DNA of 64,000 nucleotides from Tricholomella constricta (Eukaryota > Basidiomycota > Agaricomycetes > Agaricales > Lyophyllaceae): assembly GCA_013368375.1 (NCBI GenBank), contig JAACJP010000002.1, forward strand, positions 1,922,001-1,986,000. The letters are read 5' to 3'. This document shows positions 22,996 to 33,997 of this stretch, in pieces; the stretch's first letter is position 1, and every line of letters begins with the position of its first letter. Made by a program: the position numbers and the translations under genes. A model generated the notes under the pieces. It saw nothing but the letters and a program-made list of their open reading frames with translations, did not search any database and was not told where the DNA came from.

Positions 22996-23340
22996 GTGGA
23001 GGGGTCGCCTCTTTGTTTTTGTTCTTTTCCGCTTTCTCTTGTATTTTCGTCCTGCTTCGGTGTCATCATACATATATCGCCTTTCTGCGTATACCTTTAC
23101 GTTTACAGCGTTTCATTCTTGCTTCGTTCATTGGTCTATGTATGAATCTATACATCTAAACTCTACACAAACCCACCACTTGTATCGTACCAAAATTGCA
23201 TCGAGAAATTACATTATCGCAACATCCACATATCAGAGCTTACTGAGATTTGTGAATGCATCAGACCTCTTAGTGTGATGATAATGCATTCCAGATGATG
23301 ATTTACATATGGTATAGATATAAGACCCCTTTGTGACCCA
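22996..23340. other. 3' flanking region, convergent gene ends
   Basis: AT-rich stretch between the ends of the plus-strand coiled-coil gene and the minus-strand oxygenase gene. No gene was seen. Confidence 0.4.
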
Positions 23341-25870
23341 TTACTTCGCAGGAGACGCAACAGACGTAGCAGGCGCATCATACTGTGCCAGAAAAAAAGA
23401 TTTTAAAACTGGTGTCCCTGAACAACTGGACGGACGTACGACGATAGACAAAGACGTTGGCCATGCAGAGAAGAATTGGTCCCGATCGAGGTATGCATAG
23501 CGAAGCTCTGGACGCGCATAGTCCTTGAATCTATATTTATTACTGTTAGCGACTATCGGAGAGAGCGAGGATATTCCTCACCTGCGGAGAGTGCCTGACT
23601 GACCAGGGGCTCGGCGAACGTTGTCGTACTGGAAGACGGCACGAAGAACCTCAGCCATGACCTAGAATATGCGTGGTTAGATGATACAATAATAATATTG
23701 TTGAAGACTGACCTTGACAGTCAGTTGTTCGCCAAGATGGCTGAACGCTCCGTCTCCATAAAGGGTGTGCTTTCCACCCCGGGCAACATCGACGGTTGTC
23801 GGAGTTGGGAAGATCAATTCCTGTTGCGACAAATGAGCATCGTCAAAGGGTCTTTGGAATTCTACGGAGACAAACATCCAAGTTCGCCTGAGCGACATTT
23901 AGGAAGATGCGGTCGCCATTCTTGACGCTGAGGTTTCCGACTGCGTGATCCTTGGTGACGATCGGCAGAGCAATGGAAAAGACTGACGATAGACGCCTTG
24001 GAGAGGGGAGTCAAAGCCTGTGTAACGAATAAGGGCAGCTCACAGCACTTGAAAAATAGCGACATACTCAAAGCCTCATAGACGAAACCATCGAGAGGAT
24101 TTTTCGTATCCGTAGCATTAGCCAACCTGCGGAGTTCTGCATCCTTATACGGACCAAGGTAAAGGTTCACCATATTGGTCAAGGCTATTCGTCGTCTGTC
24201 ATCAGTTGGAGTCGATGACGCTAGTGCAGCGCACATACCGAGCGAAATCTCAACGGTGGATCCCACCATGAGAGCCGAAATAGTGTTGGCGAGCTCATCA
24301 CATGAACCGCTAATCGCAGTAAGGCGCTTAACAAGCTCCTTGTGCTCAACTTTCTTGGGCTTGGATAAAATACTCGCAATAGAGTTCTGATAAGAAAAGT
24401 TCAACATTGATCCAATAAGAGTGAGCTGTCCTGCTCACCCGGTTCATGATACCTTGGCCGAGATGGTTTTTGATATGGCCCAGCAAAGCCCTGACGTGAA
24501 TGGTGACCTTCACTCTCAGAACCATGACCTTAGATGCCTCAATGTCGAGGAAGACAAACCTTTTCAAAGGATCAACGCAGGTATGCGTGTATGACTTCCG
24601 AAACACTTACGAGTAAATGTCACCCAGGATCTGATAAAGCTCCTCAGGGGTATAATGTCCGTGAGGGTGCTCGTTGGTTTTCAAGCAGAAGCCAGCCTAA
24701 CGGGGTGACAAAAATGTTAAGCATCTCTTGATTATTGGAAGGGAGAGACGCACGATATCACATGCAGCCCAGTAGATAGGGACGTACTTGAGAACATCTC
24801 GCACAAGTTCGACACTGTAGGTCTTCTTTCCAACTAACGCAAACGACTGGAAGTCGATCAACCGACAGGTGGTGTCATGGAAGAACTTTTCAATCTTGTC
24901 GATGGACTCTGGCGAGTCGCCCAACGCCTTGTACATTTTCTCCTTTACCTCAGTCCCGTCAACGGCATAGAATCTACTTCCCTACATCAATAAGTGATAG
25001 CTAAGCCAAAGTGAAATACGCACCCTTTGCGATGGATGACCCGCGCCGCCCTAACAACATACGGCGAGTTGAACGTATCTCTGTCCTGGAGGATATCCGC
25101 GATCTGGGTGTAGGAGGTGACCTTCTGAACCGCTGTCTGTCCAGCCGGGCGCGAAAGATCATATTGATCCAGAAACTTCAGCTTCTTGAGGTGAGTCTTC
25201 ATAGAGTCAAGCGTCATCAAAGGGAAAAACGTGTAGACACTGTTCTCCGTGAAATGGTTAGGCAGGTTTCTCAGGAATAGACGACCGAGGGTGCTTCCGA
25301 AATCGAATGCATTCGGGTCTCTTTGGCAATCAGCGAAGCCCCATGCGGTCATGTTAAAAGGATGTAGTCCTGCGTGAAGAGCCTGTCGCCACGAGTCAGC
25401 GAACTGGCATCGCTTAGGATTGCACGACTGATGATATAACCTGTTCGAAAAATGAGTTTCCATATAGCCCAGTTTCGAGCACAGAAAAATTACCAGGGCT
25501 GACAGGCTTTGCTTCCTCCGCCTGAAGTCCAACGTACAACTCAAGGCAGTCGATATGTCCGTGAAGCTTCTCGGCGGCATCGGCGATCTCTTTATCAGGA
25601 TTCCAGTCCAGGAAGCTGTTGTATGCTGTGCGAGGACGATCAGATATGGCTCAAAATTCAATTGATCAAGAGGATATTGCCTTACGTTTTAGGCCAAGGT
25701 ACTGAAGTGCAGGGTACGAGTTGAGGTTTATGAGACTGCTTCGGCAAAATATTGCCTCACCTTTCTGAAGTCGTTCAGAGAGCATACCCATTATTTCATG
25801 AAGACGCATGGACGCTAACGAACAGTGATAAGCAACGATTTGATTCAAGACATCATTGGAATACTACCTG
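23341..25870 (-). pseudogene. psi-factor-producing oxygenase (linoleate diol synthase-like), 5'-truncated and frameshifted
   Basis: Minus-strand spliced gene ending DAPATSVASPAK at TAA 23341. The first exons hold only the end of the heme-peroxidase domain: FLDWNPDKEIADAAEKLHGH and CLELYVGLQAEEAKPV. The P450-like domain follows: NMTAWGFADCQRDPNAFDFG, VYTFFPLMTLDSMKTHLKKL, DTTCRLIDFQSFALVGKKTY, NEHPHGHYTPEELYQILGDI, and the C-terminal FKDYARPELRYAYLDRDQFF. Intact Ppo proteins of about 1,000-1,100 residues dioxygenate fatty acids in the peroxidase domain and isomerise the hydroperoxide in the P450 domain. Here some 450 N-terminal residues, including the catalytic Tyr and heme His, are missing. 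A one-base loss near 25365 shifts the frame between RLFTQDY and PFNMTAWGF. In the P450 heme loop the usual Cys is His (GDGAFSHLGE). Confidence 0.7.
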
Positions 25871-25954
25871 GTGTTCCTCGTGCACGAAAAGCAACAGCCG
25901 GGTACTCGGTCCTTCAAGGCACTCTCAGTCAAGATGCAACAATTTCGTGATAAC

Positions 25955-27078
25955 TTACGCATCGTGGAGGAGCTTCGCCAGATCTTCGTCCTTGAAAGTA
26001 TGGTCTGCCTGACGTTGAAGTCTGTGAAGGCACGTTTGTTAGCACCAACCGAATATCCGGGACATTCGTCTATCGCACGAAACGACGTCGGCGGCGGGGA
26101 AGGTTGGAGATGTCATGGAAAAATGGGACAGCAAACTTTGTGGATATCGTTCCCGGCAGAGCCTTGGAGGTACCATTGATGGCCCAGCCAGTGCCGCTTG
26201 ACCTCCATCTCGAAGCCACTTTGAATGACCGAGTTGCGCGCGAGCTCCGCCAGGGAGCTTTGCGGCATTTTGTGGATCTGTTACGGGATCGGAATTCTGC
26301 GGTCAGTTGTTTCATAAGAGAATATGGTAATAGAATGCTGACGTGGGCTGCGACGCTATACTCCTCTAGTAGTGGTTCCTGCGTTTGGCAAAGCTACGTT
26401 AATCTCCACGATACGCGCGATAAATTGACGTTGAGTTGACCTTTGTGAAATAGAACTGCAGCGGATCATCCGTGCTCAAACTAACATTCAAGCCCGTCTT
26501 GAAGAAGACCGACAAGGGGTTCCTCTCATACGTCAAGAACAGTGCGTTGTTGCTAAGCGGCTCATTGCAATACCGATTTGCTTCAGATAGAACAGGTATT
26601 GCAGTGCTGGAACCTTGCGAAGCAAGATGCCGTGCGAGATCGAGTGTGAAGTGAGAAAGGCAGAAGTGAGATGATCTGTGTCACCAGCTTCACCACAGTG
26701 CGGGCGGAAGACGAAAGTGTCTGTGAGAGAGGTGGGTATCAGAGTGGAAACTAGACAAGTAGCCGAGGGTGACTTACTAAATCCGCGCATCCGCCGCCAG
26801 TTGTTGAGGCTTGCCATGTTCGCGAACATGTAGTAAATCCTTGAATGTCATAATGTTCAGCATGGGATATCTGGAGCGTCTGACGCTAGGCCTACCAGTA
26901 TGAGTAAGGCGGCGACTGTTTGGTGTTCCACAACTGGGGGTACGGGAATTTTTTATAGATGCGGCGTTCGACCTTGGACTCATCGTCGACTGTATCGAAG
27001 CCCACTACACGCTGCAAGAAGACATGTAACTCGGGGTGCGTCGTCGAATCCTTCGTGACCTCGTAGGGCGGAACACGT
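25955..27078 (-). pseudogene. AMP deaminase, C-terminal half
   Basis: Minus-strand exons read [148 protein letters not shown] and the terminal DEDLAKLLHDA with TAA at 25955-25957. These are signature blocks of eukaryotic AMP deaminase (AMP to IMP plus ammonia), including the catalytic SLSTDDP. A one-base loss near 26570 breaks the frame inside the conserved SPLSNN motif. The first exon (from 27078) joins its upstream partner one base out of phase. The N-terminal half lies at 29.4-29.95 kb, beyond an inserted element. Confidence 0.8.
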
Positions 27079-27101
27079 CTAACGAACAGGTTATGGCGAC
27101 C

Positions 27102-27108
27102 GATTAGT
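27102..27108. repeat. 7-bp target site duplication, left
   Basis: GATTAGT, repeated exactly at 29369-29375, flanks the inserted TIR element. Confidence 0.8.
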
Positions 27109-27354
27109 CCCAGTCAGAAGTCCATGTATTAACTAACTTTTTTTACAATTCCCTTGCATTACATTTATTACCACGCATTATATCGAATTCACATCGCCTT
27201 TTGACCACATGCATGATCTTCTTTCAATTCGATGTTCTGCCTCAATCTCTTATTTCTACTGGACCGCTCCGTGTCAATAACAACAACAACTGCCAAGGCA
27301 AAATGTATGCATGACATAAGAATCAGATATCCTTTCTTTCAAATTAGGTTTCCT

Positions 27355-29040
27355 CATGGCGTCATTGAAGCGAAGCGAGCTCTCCACGACAAGGAGTGTC
27401 AAAAGGCTCAAGGCGAGTCCCTCAGCCTCCCTCACAGTTCCACAAGGGCTCCGTCACCCGCGGTCCGAAACGGAGTTGAATGGAGATCAGGAGAGGCGGC
27501 TGCGACGGAGGCGCGAGGAGAACGAAGGCGATGCTGCAGAATCGAGTCTTTCGGGTGGGATACTCTCGTGAGTTTTGCTTTGATTTTTATGACATTCGAA
27601 GCTTATAGTAGATTCGTCGTGTTAAATACAGGGTGTTGTCAATTTACGACCGTCGTTAGCTGATACAGAGGCAATATAATCATCCTTTAGCCCGAGACAA
27701 TTCGCCTGTACTCGAGCCCCCTTCCGATCATAATTCTTTCAGCTCTCGTTTCCCCTGCGGTCCTCAATGAGACGCCCTCACTTGGTCCCGAGAAACCCCG
27801 TGTATGCTCTCTCCAGAGGCTCAAACACATCACTGATTTCTCTGCCATGTCTAGATGCCCCATTTGGTGGATCCATTGTGCGTATCCATTTCATTTTCGT
27901 CCATGCAAGACTGATTTTTTATGTGCTCCGACACAACAGCACCACCTCGATAATCTCCCGAGGTCGGTCACACACGCAGCACGAACCCCACCCATTGCTG
28001 CTATGGTGGCCATCTCGCCACGCTGCCCCACTACTTCGGCGACCACGCCAACTGTTCCTTCGACCACTATGACAGCCATCACTTCATCCAGCATCGCTCT
28101 TCAACTCGTTAATCTCCCGAACTCGGCCACGCACGCAGCACCAACCCCACCCAATGCTGCTCTCATGACGATCTCGCCACGCTGCCCCGACCCCTCGACG
28201 GCCACATCGACAGTTTCTTCCATTACTACGACAGCCTTCACTCCATCCAGCATCGCGCTTAAACTCGGTAATCTCCCTGCGCAGGCAACTCCAACCACAC
28301 CTGTCGCTGCTATGACGACAATGTCGCCACACTGCCCCAACACCTCGACGGCCACACCAACAGTTTCTTCCATCGCCACGACAGCTAGCGATCTATCCCT
28401 GCCAACATCTCTGACACCAGTACCGTCTTCGCAGACACTGTTTCAACTACAATAGATGGTACACTGATCCCCATTGCCGCAACAGATACACCCAGGCCCA
28501 TGAAAAAAGCGAAAACGGGGCCAGCGGCAGTTGTGGGGACCGGGTTGACAGAAATGTAGGTCCTTTCCATGCCGTTTAAAAATGACGATGACCCCGTGCC
28601 ATAGGAATCTCGCTATGCTCGATTGGTTGAAGACAAACCCCGTTGGCTTGAAGGCTGACTTCGAAATCCACTTCAGGGCGCTCTCTCCCGCCAAAGAAAA
28701 GGTATGCTCTGTGTAGTCCGATGTTTGATTTCCACTGATTTCTTTCATTCTTGTCTTCAGATGTTCGATGCACAGGCCAAGACCGCGGTGAGCAGTTTCC
28801 ACGCGCGTCAGGCCTCTCTGACGTTCTTCTTTCTATAGAAGAAGCTTGCAAAATCAGAGAAGCCGAAAAAATCTACATAAAGGTGAATCTTCGTGACCAT
28901 CTTACTTCCCGACACTGATAAATTCTTTATAGAGGCTGGACCGGCTATATACAGCAGTTTCGAACGTTCGTACGGCGGGATCACTGTGGAGTAGGAGTAT
29001 TGAGGGAAGAATTGGGTCGGAGTGGGGATGCGGGGGTGCA
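27355..29040 (+). CDS. cargo gene of the TIR element, unknown function
   Basis: Plausible exons are an ATG at 27355 with MASLKRSELSTTRSVKRLKA and a basic stretch RRLRRRREENEGDAAES up to a GTGAGT donor near 27570, then a Pro/Thr/Ser-rich repetitive region (27.9-28.46 kb) followed by AATDTPRPMKKAKTGPAAVV. Next come a short exon MLDWLKTNPVGLKADFEIHF ending PAKEK, then MFDAQAKTAVSSFHARQ, then EEACKIREAEKIYIK joined to RLDRLYTAVSNVRTAGSLWS. Each junction has a GT-AG intron. The KKAK/RR patches suggest a nuclear protein and the C-terminal part looks helical. I do not recognise the family. The exon chain between 27.57 and 27.85 kb is uncertain. Confidence 0.4.
27952..28430 (+). repeat. three tandem units of 159 bp (53 codons)
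   Basis: AATCTCCC starts at 27952, 28111 and 28270 and marks three diverged copies of a 159-bp unit. Each keeps the frame and encodes a Thr/Pro/Ser-rich unit with THAAPTPP and ISPRCP in the first two. The repeats lie within the cargo gene of the TIR element. Confidence 0.75.
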
Positions 29041-29368
29041 GAAGATGCAGGAGAATGACCGGGTATGGGATTCTTGAGAGGTAGAGAGGTGCGGGCAAGG
29101 GAACAGAGCACGGATGGGGGAAGGGGAAGGCCTGGCGAGCACCGGGAAGAGGTTACAATAATTCACAGTAAAGTTTTTCAATGTTGTATAATGGTAAATG
29201 ATACATTCTCTCGCATTATATTGCATTGGCTGTGTCTGAATGTGAGGTAATTCCTCATAATATCTGTGTGTCTATTATTTCCTAGTTTTGTCTTTATCTG
29301 ACATTGTGACACAGCGAATACAAGGTAATGCGATAAAAAGTTAGATAATACATGGACTTCTGACTGGG

Positions 29369-29375
29369 GATTAGT
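29369..29375. repeat. 7-bp target site duplication, right
   Basis: GATTAGT, exact copy of 27102-27108. Confidence 0.8.
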
Positions 29376-29401
29376 GTCGAGAATAGAAAGCAAAGACGTA
29401 C

Positions 29402-29950
29402 TGACGACAATGTCCTCAAACGTGTCCACCGAGCCATTGGCCTTGTATACCTCATACAATCGTTGCACCTGGATAAGCCACCGCACATTGTGGGAGAAGA
29501 GCTTGTTGTTGATGACCCATTTCGCCAACTTGTCCCACTCGTCCAGAGCTCGTCCGTATATGCTGATGCGCCATACGCAGTTCTACGCGCGACTTGATGT
29601 CAGCAAAGGCGTAATTGACGGATTCTGAAAGAAATGCATACTTGATACTTGCTCTGCTCGAGATCAGTCATCACCTCTGCAGATGATCAATTAGATGTCG
29701 TGAAAATGATAAAGAATTGCGGACGTACCGCGCGTGAGCTTGGCGAGATACCGCCCTTGGATGAAGTTATCCGTCTTGAGGAAGATCTCACGCAGTCTGG
29801 ACTCGCCAATGGGGTTGTATTTCAAGTTTTCGCGCTCGGCCACCGCCTCGAAAAGGTCACGGAAGTTGTCATCCTGATCGTTGCCCATTGAACCCTCTTG
29901 AATCCCAAAAACTGGCATGGGGCTGCCATTTCCCCGGCAGCTGGACGGTA
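29402..29950 (-). pseudogene. AMP deaminase, central exons upstream of the insertion
   Basis: Minus-strand exons contain [20 protein letters not shown] and [10 protein letters not shown], then CVWRISIYGRALDEWDKLAK, then WVINNKLFSHNVRWLIQVQR and LYEVYKANGSVDTFEDIVV. These are consecutive conserved blocks of AMP deaminase just N-terminal to those at 25.96-27.08 kb. The donor GTACGT at 29401 begins the intron that received the TIR element. The upstream sequence departs from AMP deaminase: it reads [17 protein letters not shown] where the metal-binding HAH region and the HRFDKFN block are expected. The N-terminal third of the enzyme is missing, so this locus cannot encode a full enzyme. Confidence 0.75.
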
Positions 29951-30351
29951 CCCGCTCCCTCCGGCGCCGGCGACAATGCGTGCGACGGTGCACGGGGGAC
30001 TGACTTAACTAGCCGCGCGAGTTCAGGGTGTGAGAATATCGCGTCGTCGTCTGAATGGTTATCGTCGCAATGGTTGGGTGATACAGGACGCCGGTTGGTG
30101 TTCAGTGTCTTTCTGGGAAAAACGGTAAGGAGGGACAGATAACATTAGATGTGGATGTATGCAGACGTACTGGACGAGTGCGCGAGCGTGCTGGAGCTGA
30201 AGCCTTTTGCGCAATCATGCAACATGAAATGAAGAGTAAACGTGGATTAGGACGGCCATATTTTGAAATTCCCACAAATGATGTGACTGTCAATTTAAAC
30301 GCACGATCTTCAATCTCATATCTGATTGTTCACTACAATCTACCATCCTAA

Positions 30352-32135
30352 ATGCCATCCTCTAGCCCTGAGACCCTCAATTTCGGGTTAAATGTCACTG
30401 GATTCCCTTTTTCTAATGACGATTACGACGACGAAACATTGTCTGTGCCTTCATCTGACGACGAAAGTGATGTTGAAGAAGGAGAGATAACAGAGGCGAT
30501 CAACAACTCAAACGATACGAAGACTGCAAAGCGTCCTGCAGAACGCATTTCAAAGGTAAGCTGCTTACTCAATACGAAAAACGGCTACTGTTCTAAATAC
30601 TATCAGAGCAAGCGTCGCCGTCAACGCCGCAGGAATCTTAATGAAAGCCTTCAACAAGCTCAAGTTGAATGGGAGCAAGAGAAGATTAGATATGCAGAAG
30701 ATGTATGTTTATCTTGATAAACCTAACAGTTTCAAAGAACCGCTAACATTATCATTAAGATCATAGAATCCATGTTTGGGGTGCATGACTTCACAATTCA
30801 TGTGGTTGCGAAGGATCCCAAGTACGAACAAAGGGTTTCTGAACTTGAAGCTGAACGAAGCACTCCCCTCACTGCCGACGACCCCGCGTTTCAAGCCTTG
30901 AACACCAACTGGCTCCGCGAAACTGGCGTTCATGCTGTTTTTGACAAGGACACCAAGGATTTCGTATTTGCATGTCGCTTTGAGTACAGATGTTTAACTT
31001 ATACTGTTGTAGCTGCTAATAAATGCCAAAAACAGGCCATTTGAAGAAATGAAAGATGCTCGTCGAGAAGACATGTCTCATTCACTCCAAGTCTTGATGG
31101 ATTATACTACCTGTGTCAGGGATATCAAGCTTAACGGAGTAAATGTTTGGTATTCATTGATAAACTGCAATTGCTGATTACCTCCTAGTCACAGCTAAAG
31201 CCCCATGGCATTGAAGCTTCAGCCTCCCCCAAAGTTGCTCGACAGCGGTTTGGGACAATGTTTGCTGCAGGCTGGCATGCTAGCATGGAGAAGGCCAAAG
31301 TTCTCGTAGCATATGCTCCGATACAGACTCCCGATGCCTTGATAACGTGCGTGGTGCCCCTAGATTGTATTAATTTTGAAATGATATCACTGCTCCTTCC
31401 TACAGATATGCACGCTGTTACGGGAATTTCCCAAAAGTTGCTCATATCTATCGTGATGGTCTGCTTCACCTGTTTCCTGGAGGCGGAAAAATCATTGACG
31501 AATTTGCCACTGAGTAAGTGCGTTACAACAATCTTTTTATTTTTCTTATGCCATTTTTAGACACAAAATGCCATCATTTGCTGCAATGGCATTGGAAAAG
31601 CTTGATGGTGACACAAACGAACTCCCCTTTGCAAATTCCTTGACAATTACTCGCGATGACTTCGCAAATTACCAACATGTCGACAACGATCAGATTGCTA
31701 TCGCCTACGGTTTATGGTGGGTGGGCAGAATAGACAAGCCCAACAAAAAATACACCCTTGACCCAGAATTTGACCACGACAAAGTCAAAGGCGGAGGATT
31801 TCTGGTCGGAAGCTACGGGATTGGCGTAAACTTTGAGAAGTGAAGTATATTTTCTATCAAATACAGTCCTCATTAACAATGTTTGCAGGGCTCGTGGTGT
31901 TGTTCATATCTACTGGCGAGGAAAATACGACCGTCATTCTACAATGCAGAGCATGGGTACCCCTACCGCGACAAGATTCGGCACTTCCGTTCAATTGACT
32001 GCCCGCGGGACAGCTGCAGTAGACCGCTACTGGAGCCGTGGTGCGGATCGTTCGGATGTGACAACTCCCGGAGATCGTTTCAAAGCGGGTATTACAGCTG
32101 TAAAGAAAAGGAAGGATGCACAGAAAGCAAAATGA
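30352..32135 (+). CDS. TET/JBP-like 2OG-Fe(II) oxygenase
   Basis: Seven exons splice cleanly: 30352-30555, 30607-30702, 30760-about 30981, about 31035-31140, about 31190-31347, about 31407-31511 and about 31561-31840, with a final segment from about 31890 to TGA at 32133-32135. The N-terminus is acidic (DDESDVEEGEITEA), followed by a basic helix SKRRRQRRRNLNESLQQAQV. The core contains FGTMFAAGWHASMEKAKVLV, then NYQHVDNDQIAIAYGLWWVG with the HxD iron ligands, then GGGFLVGSYGIGVNFEKARG, VVHIYWRGKYDRHSTMQ with the likely distal His, and TRFGTSVQL with the likely 2-oxoglutarate Arg. This order fits the expanded TET/JBP-like family of Agaricomycetes, whose characterised members oxidise 5-methylcytosine or thymine. 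Substrate here is unknown. All introns are in phase, so the gene looks functional. Confidence 0.65.
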
Positions 32136-32522
32136 TTTGTATATGACAACCGTGTACTTCTAACAACAATTTCAACATATCTGCGACTGCCATTCACAGC
32201 CATTAAGATCAAAGATTCGCCTCGTGGTCATACATCCGATTCACATCTCCTAACATTTGTACTCGCAGACACCGAAAGCTACATCAGAAAATCACTCAAG
32301 CTCAAGAGTAACATACAGCTTCACGCAGTGGTCGAGGGTGAGAACGCGTCGTGCGCAATGAAGACACTATTTTAACAATATTTTTTTTTTGGAGTGTACC
32401 CTTATTGCATCGCTTGTCAAAGTAGCGGGCTTTGCGGTCGTCAGAGCGCCCTTCCGGTGTTATCGTTCATTTATCTGGACTTGAAAAAAAAGATGTGATA
32501 AGAAAATGTGACTACCATCAAA
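32136..32522. other. 3' flank of the oxygenase gene
   Basis: No gene recognised. Contains T-runs near 32385 and A-runs at 32484, the latter giving a poly-T stretch downstream of the minus-strand tRNA. Confidence 0.4.
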
Positions 32523-32622
32523 TGACCGGGGCAGGGGTCGAACCTGCAATCTCCTGATGCCGACGAAACACATACATGAAAGCGGATCGTAGTCAGACGC
32601 GATGCCATTTCGCCACACGGCC
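32523..32622 (-). tRNA. tRNA-Arg (anticodon ACG) with intron
   Basis: On the minus strand the sequence folds as a tRNA: acceptor GGCCGTG against CCCGGTC with one U-C mismatch at 6:67 and a G-U at 2:71, a D arm GCG..CGC with GG in the loop, anticodon arm TCTGA-CTACGA, and a T arm GCAGG-TTCGACC-CCTGC. An intron of about 28 nt follows position 37 and the arm closes with TCAGG. ACG (read as inosine) decodes CGU/CGC/CGA arginine codons. Oligo-T for RNA polymerase III termination lies about 45 bases downstream. The acceptor mismatch leaves some doubt about function. Confidence 0.7.
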
Positions 32623-32989
32623 TTCCTATTATGGTACCCCCGAGTCCAATATATAGAGTGCGCACTGATGAGGACAGATTAAAGGGTATCAAATCCGCAA
32701 ACTTTTAGAGCACATACCATCGTACGATCCCCCCAACTGCAAGGAACACCTGGATCTATAGGCGGGGCCCACCGCCGCGTCTACCCTTGTCAAGGTTTTT
32801 CAATACACACCGGACCGCCAAGAACGTCAATGCGCCACACTCCGTCCCTCCATATATGCCCGCCACGATTTTTCTGGAAGAGCTTCGCACTCCCGGGGGC
32901 CACGTCAAGCACCAAAGCACCGCGAGGAAGAAGAGAGGTTGGGCCGCGCGCGAGAAGAAATCACTCCGAATCCGGACATGTTCTAAAAC

Positions 32990-33560
32990 CGAGTGAGGCG
33001 ACGAAGAGGGCAATGTAGTGGGTGCGGTGCGGTGCGGTGGCGAGATATGCTAGGACGTCGAGGAGGTAGAGCGGAGAGGGGCCGGAGCTGAAGACCGTGG
33101 TGCTGATTGTGCATAGGATGAATGAGACGAATAGCATAGGACGCGGGCTCTGGGAGAACGGAGAGATCAGCGTCTGGCAAAGTGAGCTAAGTGATTAGAA
33201 TTGCAGCACGTACAACGCCTGTCCCTTCATGCTCTGTCAACGGCCTCGATTCCACAAGATGGACCTTCCGCGTGCATTTCACCACAATAAACAACAGCGT
33301 CGCCCACTCCAACCCAGCCCAGACCGCCGCCATGATCAATCCAGATCCGACATGCCCTTCCGAACTCAGAAAACGTCAACAAAAAAATATCATCACCCAG
33401 AGCGAGGCCTGGAGGTACATGAACAGAACAACGCGGTTCTTTACGAACAACGGGCTGGCGAGGGTGGCTGGGAAAAAGCCTTGCGGATCAAATTTGCCAC
33501 CGGAGAGATCCAGTGGCAGATGCTCTGTCCTCAGTTCAAATCTATTATTTAAGGGAGAGG
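32990..33560 (-). CDS. multi-pass membrane protein, hypothetical, exons approximate
   Basis: Minus-strand segments give FVKNRVVLFMYLQASLW, then IMAAVWAGLEWATLLFIVVK, CTRKVHLVESRPLTEHEG, then PRPMLFVSFILCTISTTVF and LLDVLAYLATAPHPL. Two or three hydrophobic helices alternate with basic loops, as in a plasma- or endomembrane protein. Introns are needed near 33.37 and 33.19 kb. The C-terminal boundary is unclear. The family was not recognised. Confidence 0.4.
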
Positions 33561-33997
33561 CAGCTTGTCACGCTCATGGGACTCGCGTACGTGAAGCAAG
33601 ATAGGATCCTTGATGCGTTGTCCTCGATAGCTTCTAACAGATCCGTCGACAGTAACTAGATGTTTGAAGCTGGTTGTGAGTGGGAATAGACGAGATTGAC
33701 TGGTGGAGGATGTGGCGTAGGATCACACCTAGAGAGTGGCGGCCGGGAGGAAATTGGTCGAACAATGGAGCGTCTCCTAGCCAACAAAGTCAGAAGTTCC
33801 ATATCTCGAAAAACCCGCACCAAACCGCAACTTTTACGCCGCCAACGCCAGAACTGAACAATTGCTCCCGATGGGCGCTTGAGTCAAAGCAGCGCGGTCC
33901 CGAAACGCGCAGGGGGCCATACAAACCCAAACAACACATTAATTACGCCCGACGCTCGCCACACAGGAGACTTGGATTTGGATTTACTTGTGAAGCA
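33561..33997. other. divergent promoter region
   Basis: About 440 bp between the minus-strand membrane gene and the RAD7 homologue. No motif could be fixed. Confidence 0.35.

Larger units (their letters stand above)
27109..29368 (+). mobile_element. 2,260-bp TIR element in an AMP deaminase intron, carrying a spliced gene
   Basis: The ends are inverted repeats beginning CCCAGTCAGAAGTCC, matching over 34 bp with one mismatch, and flanked by the 7-bp duplication GATTAGT. Removing the element and one GATTAGT copy leaves a 56-nt intron with GT (29401) and AG (27079), a normal length for this genome. That supports a single precise insertion. The element holds no transposase but has a plus-strand spliced gene, so it is probably non-autonomous with captured cargo. 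The TIRs do not match those of the 3,670-bp element, although both made 7-bp target duplications. Confidence 0.8.
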
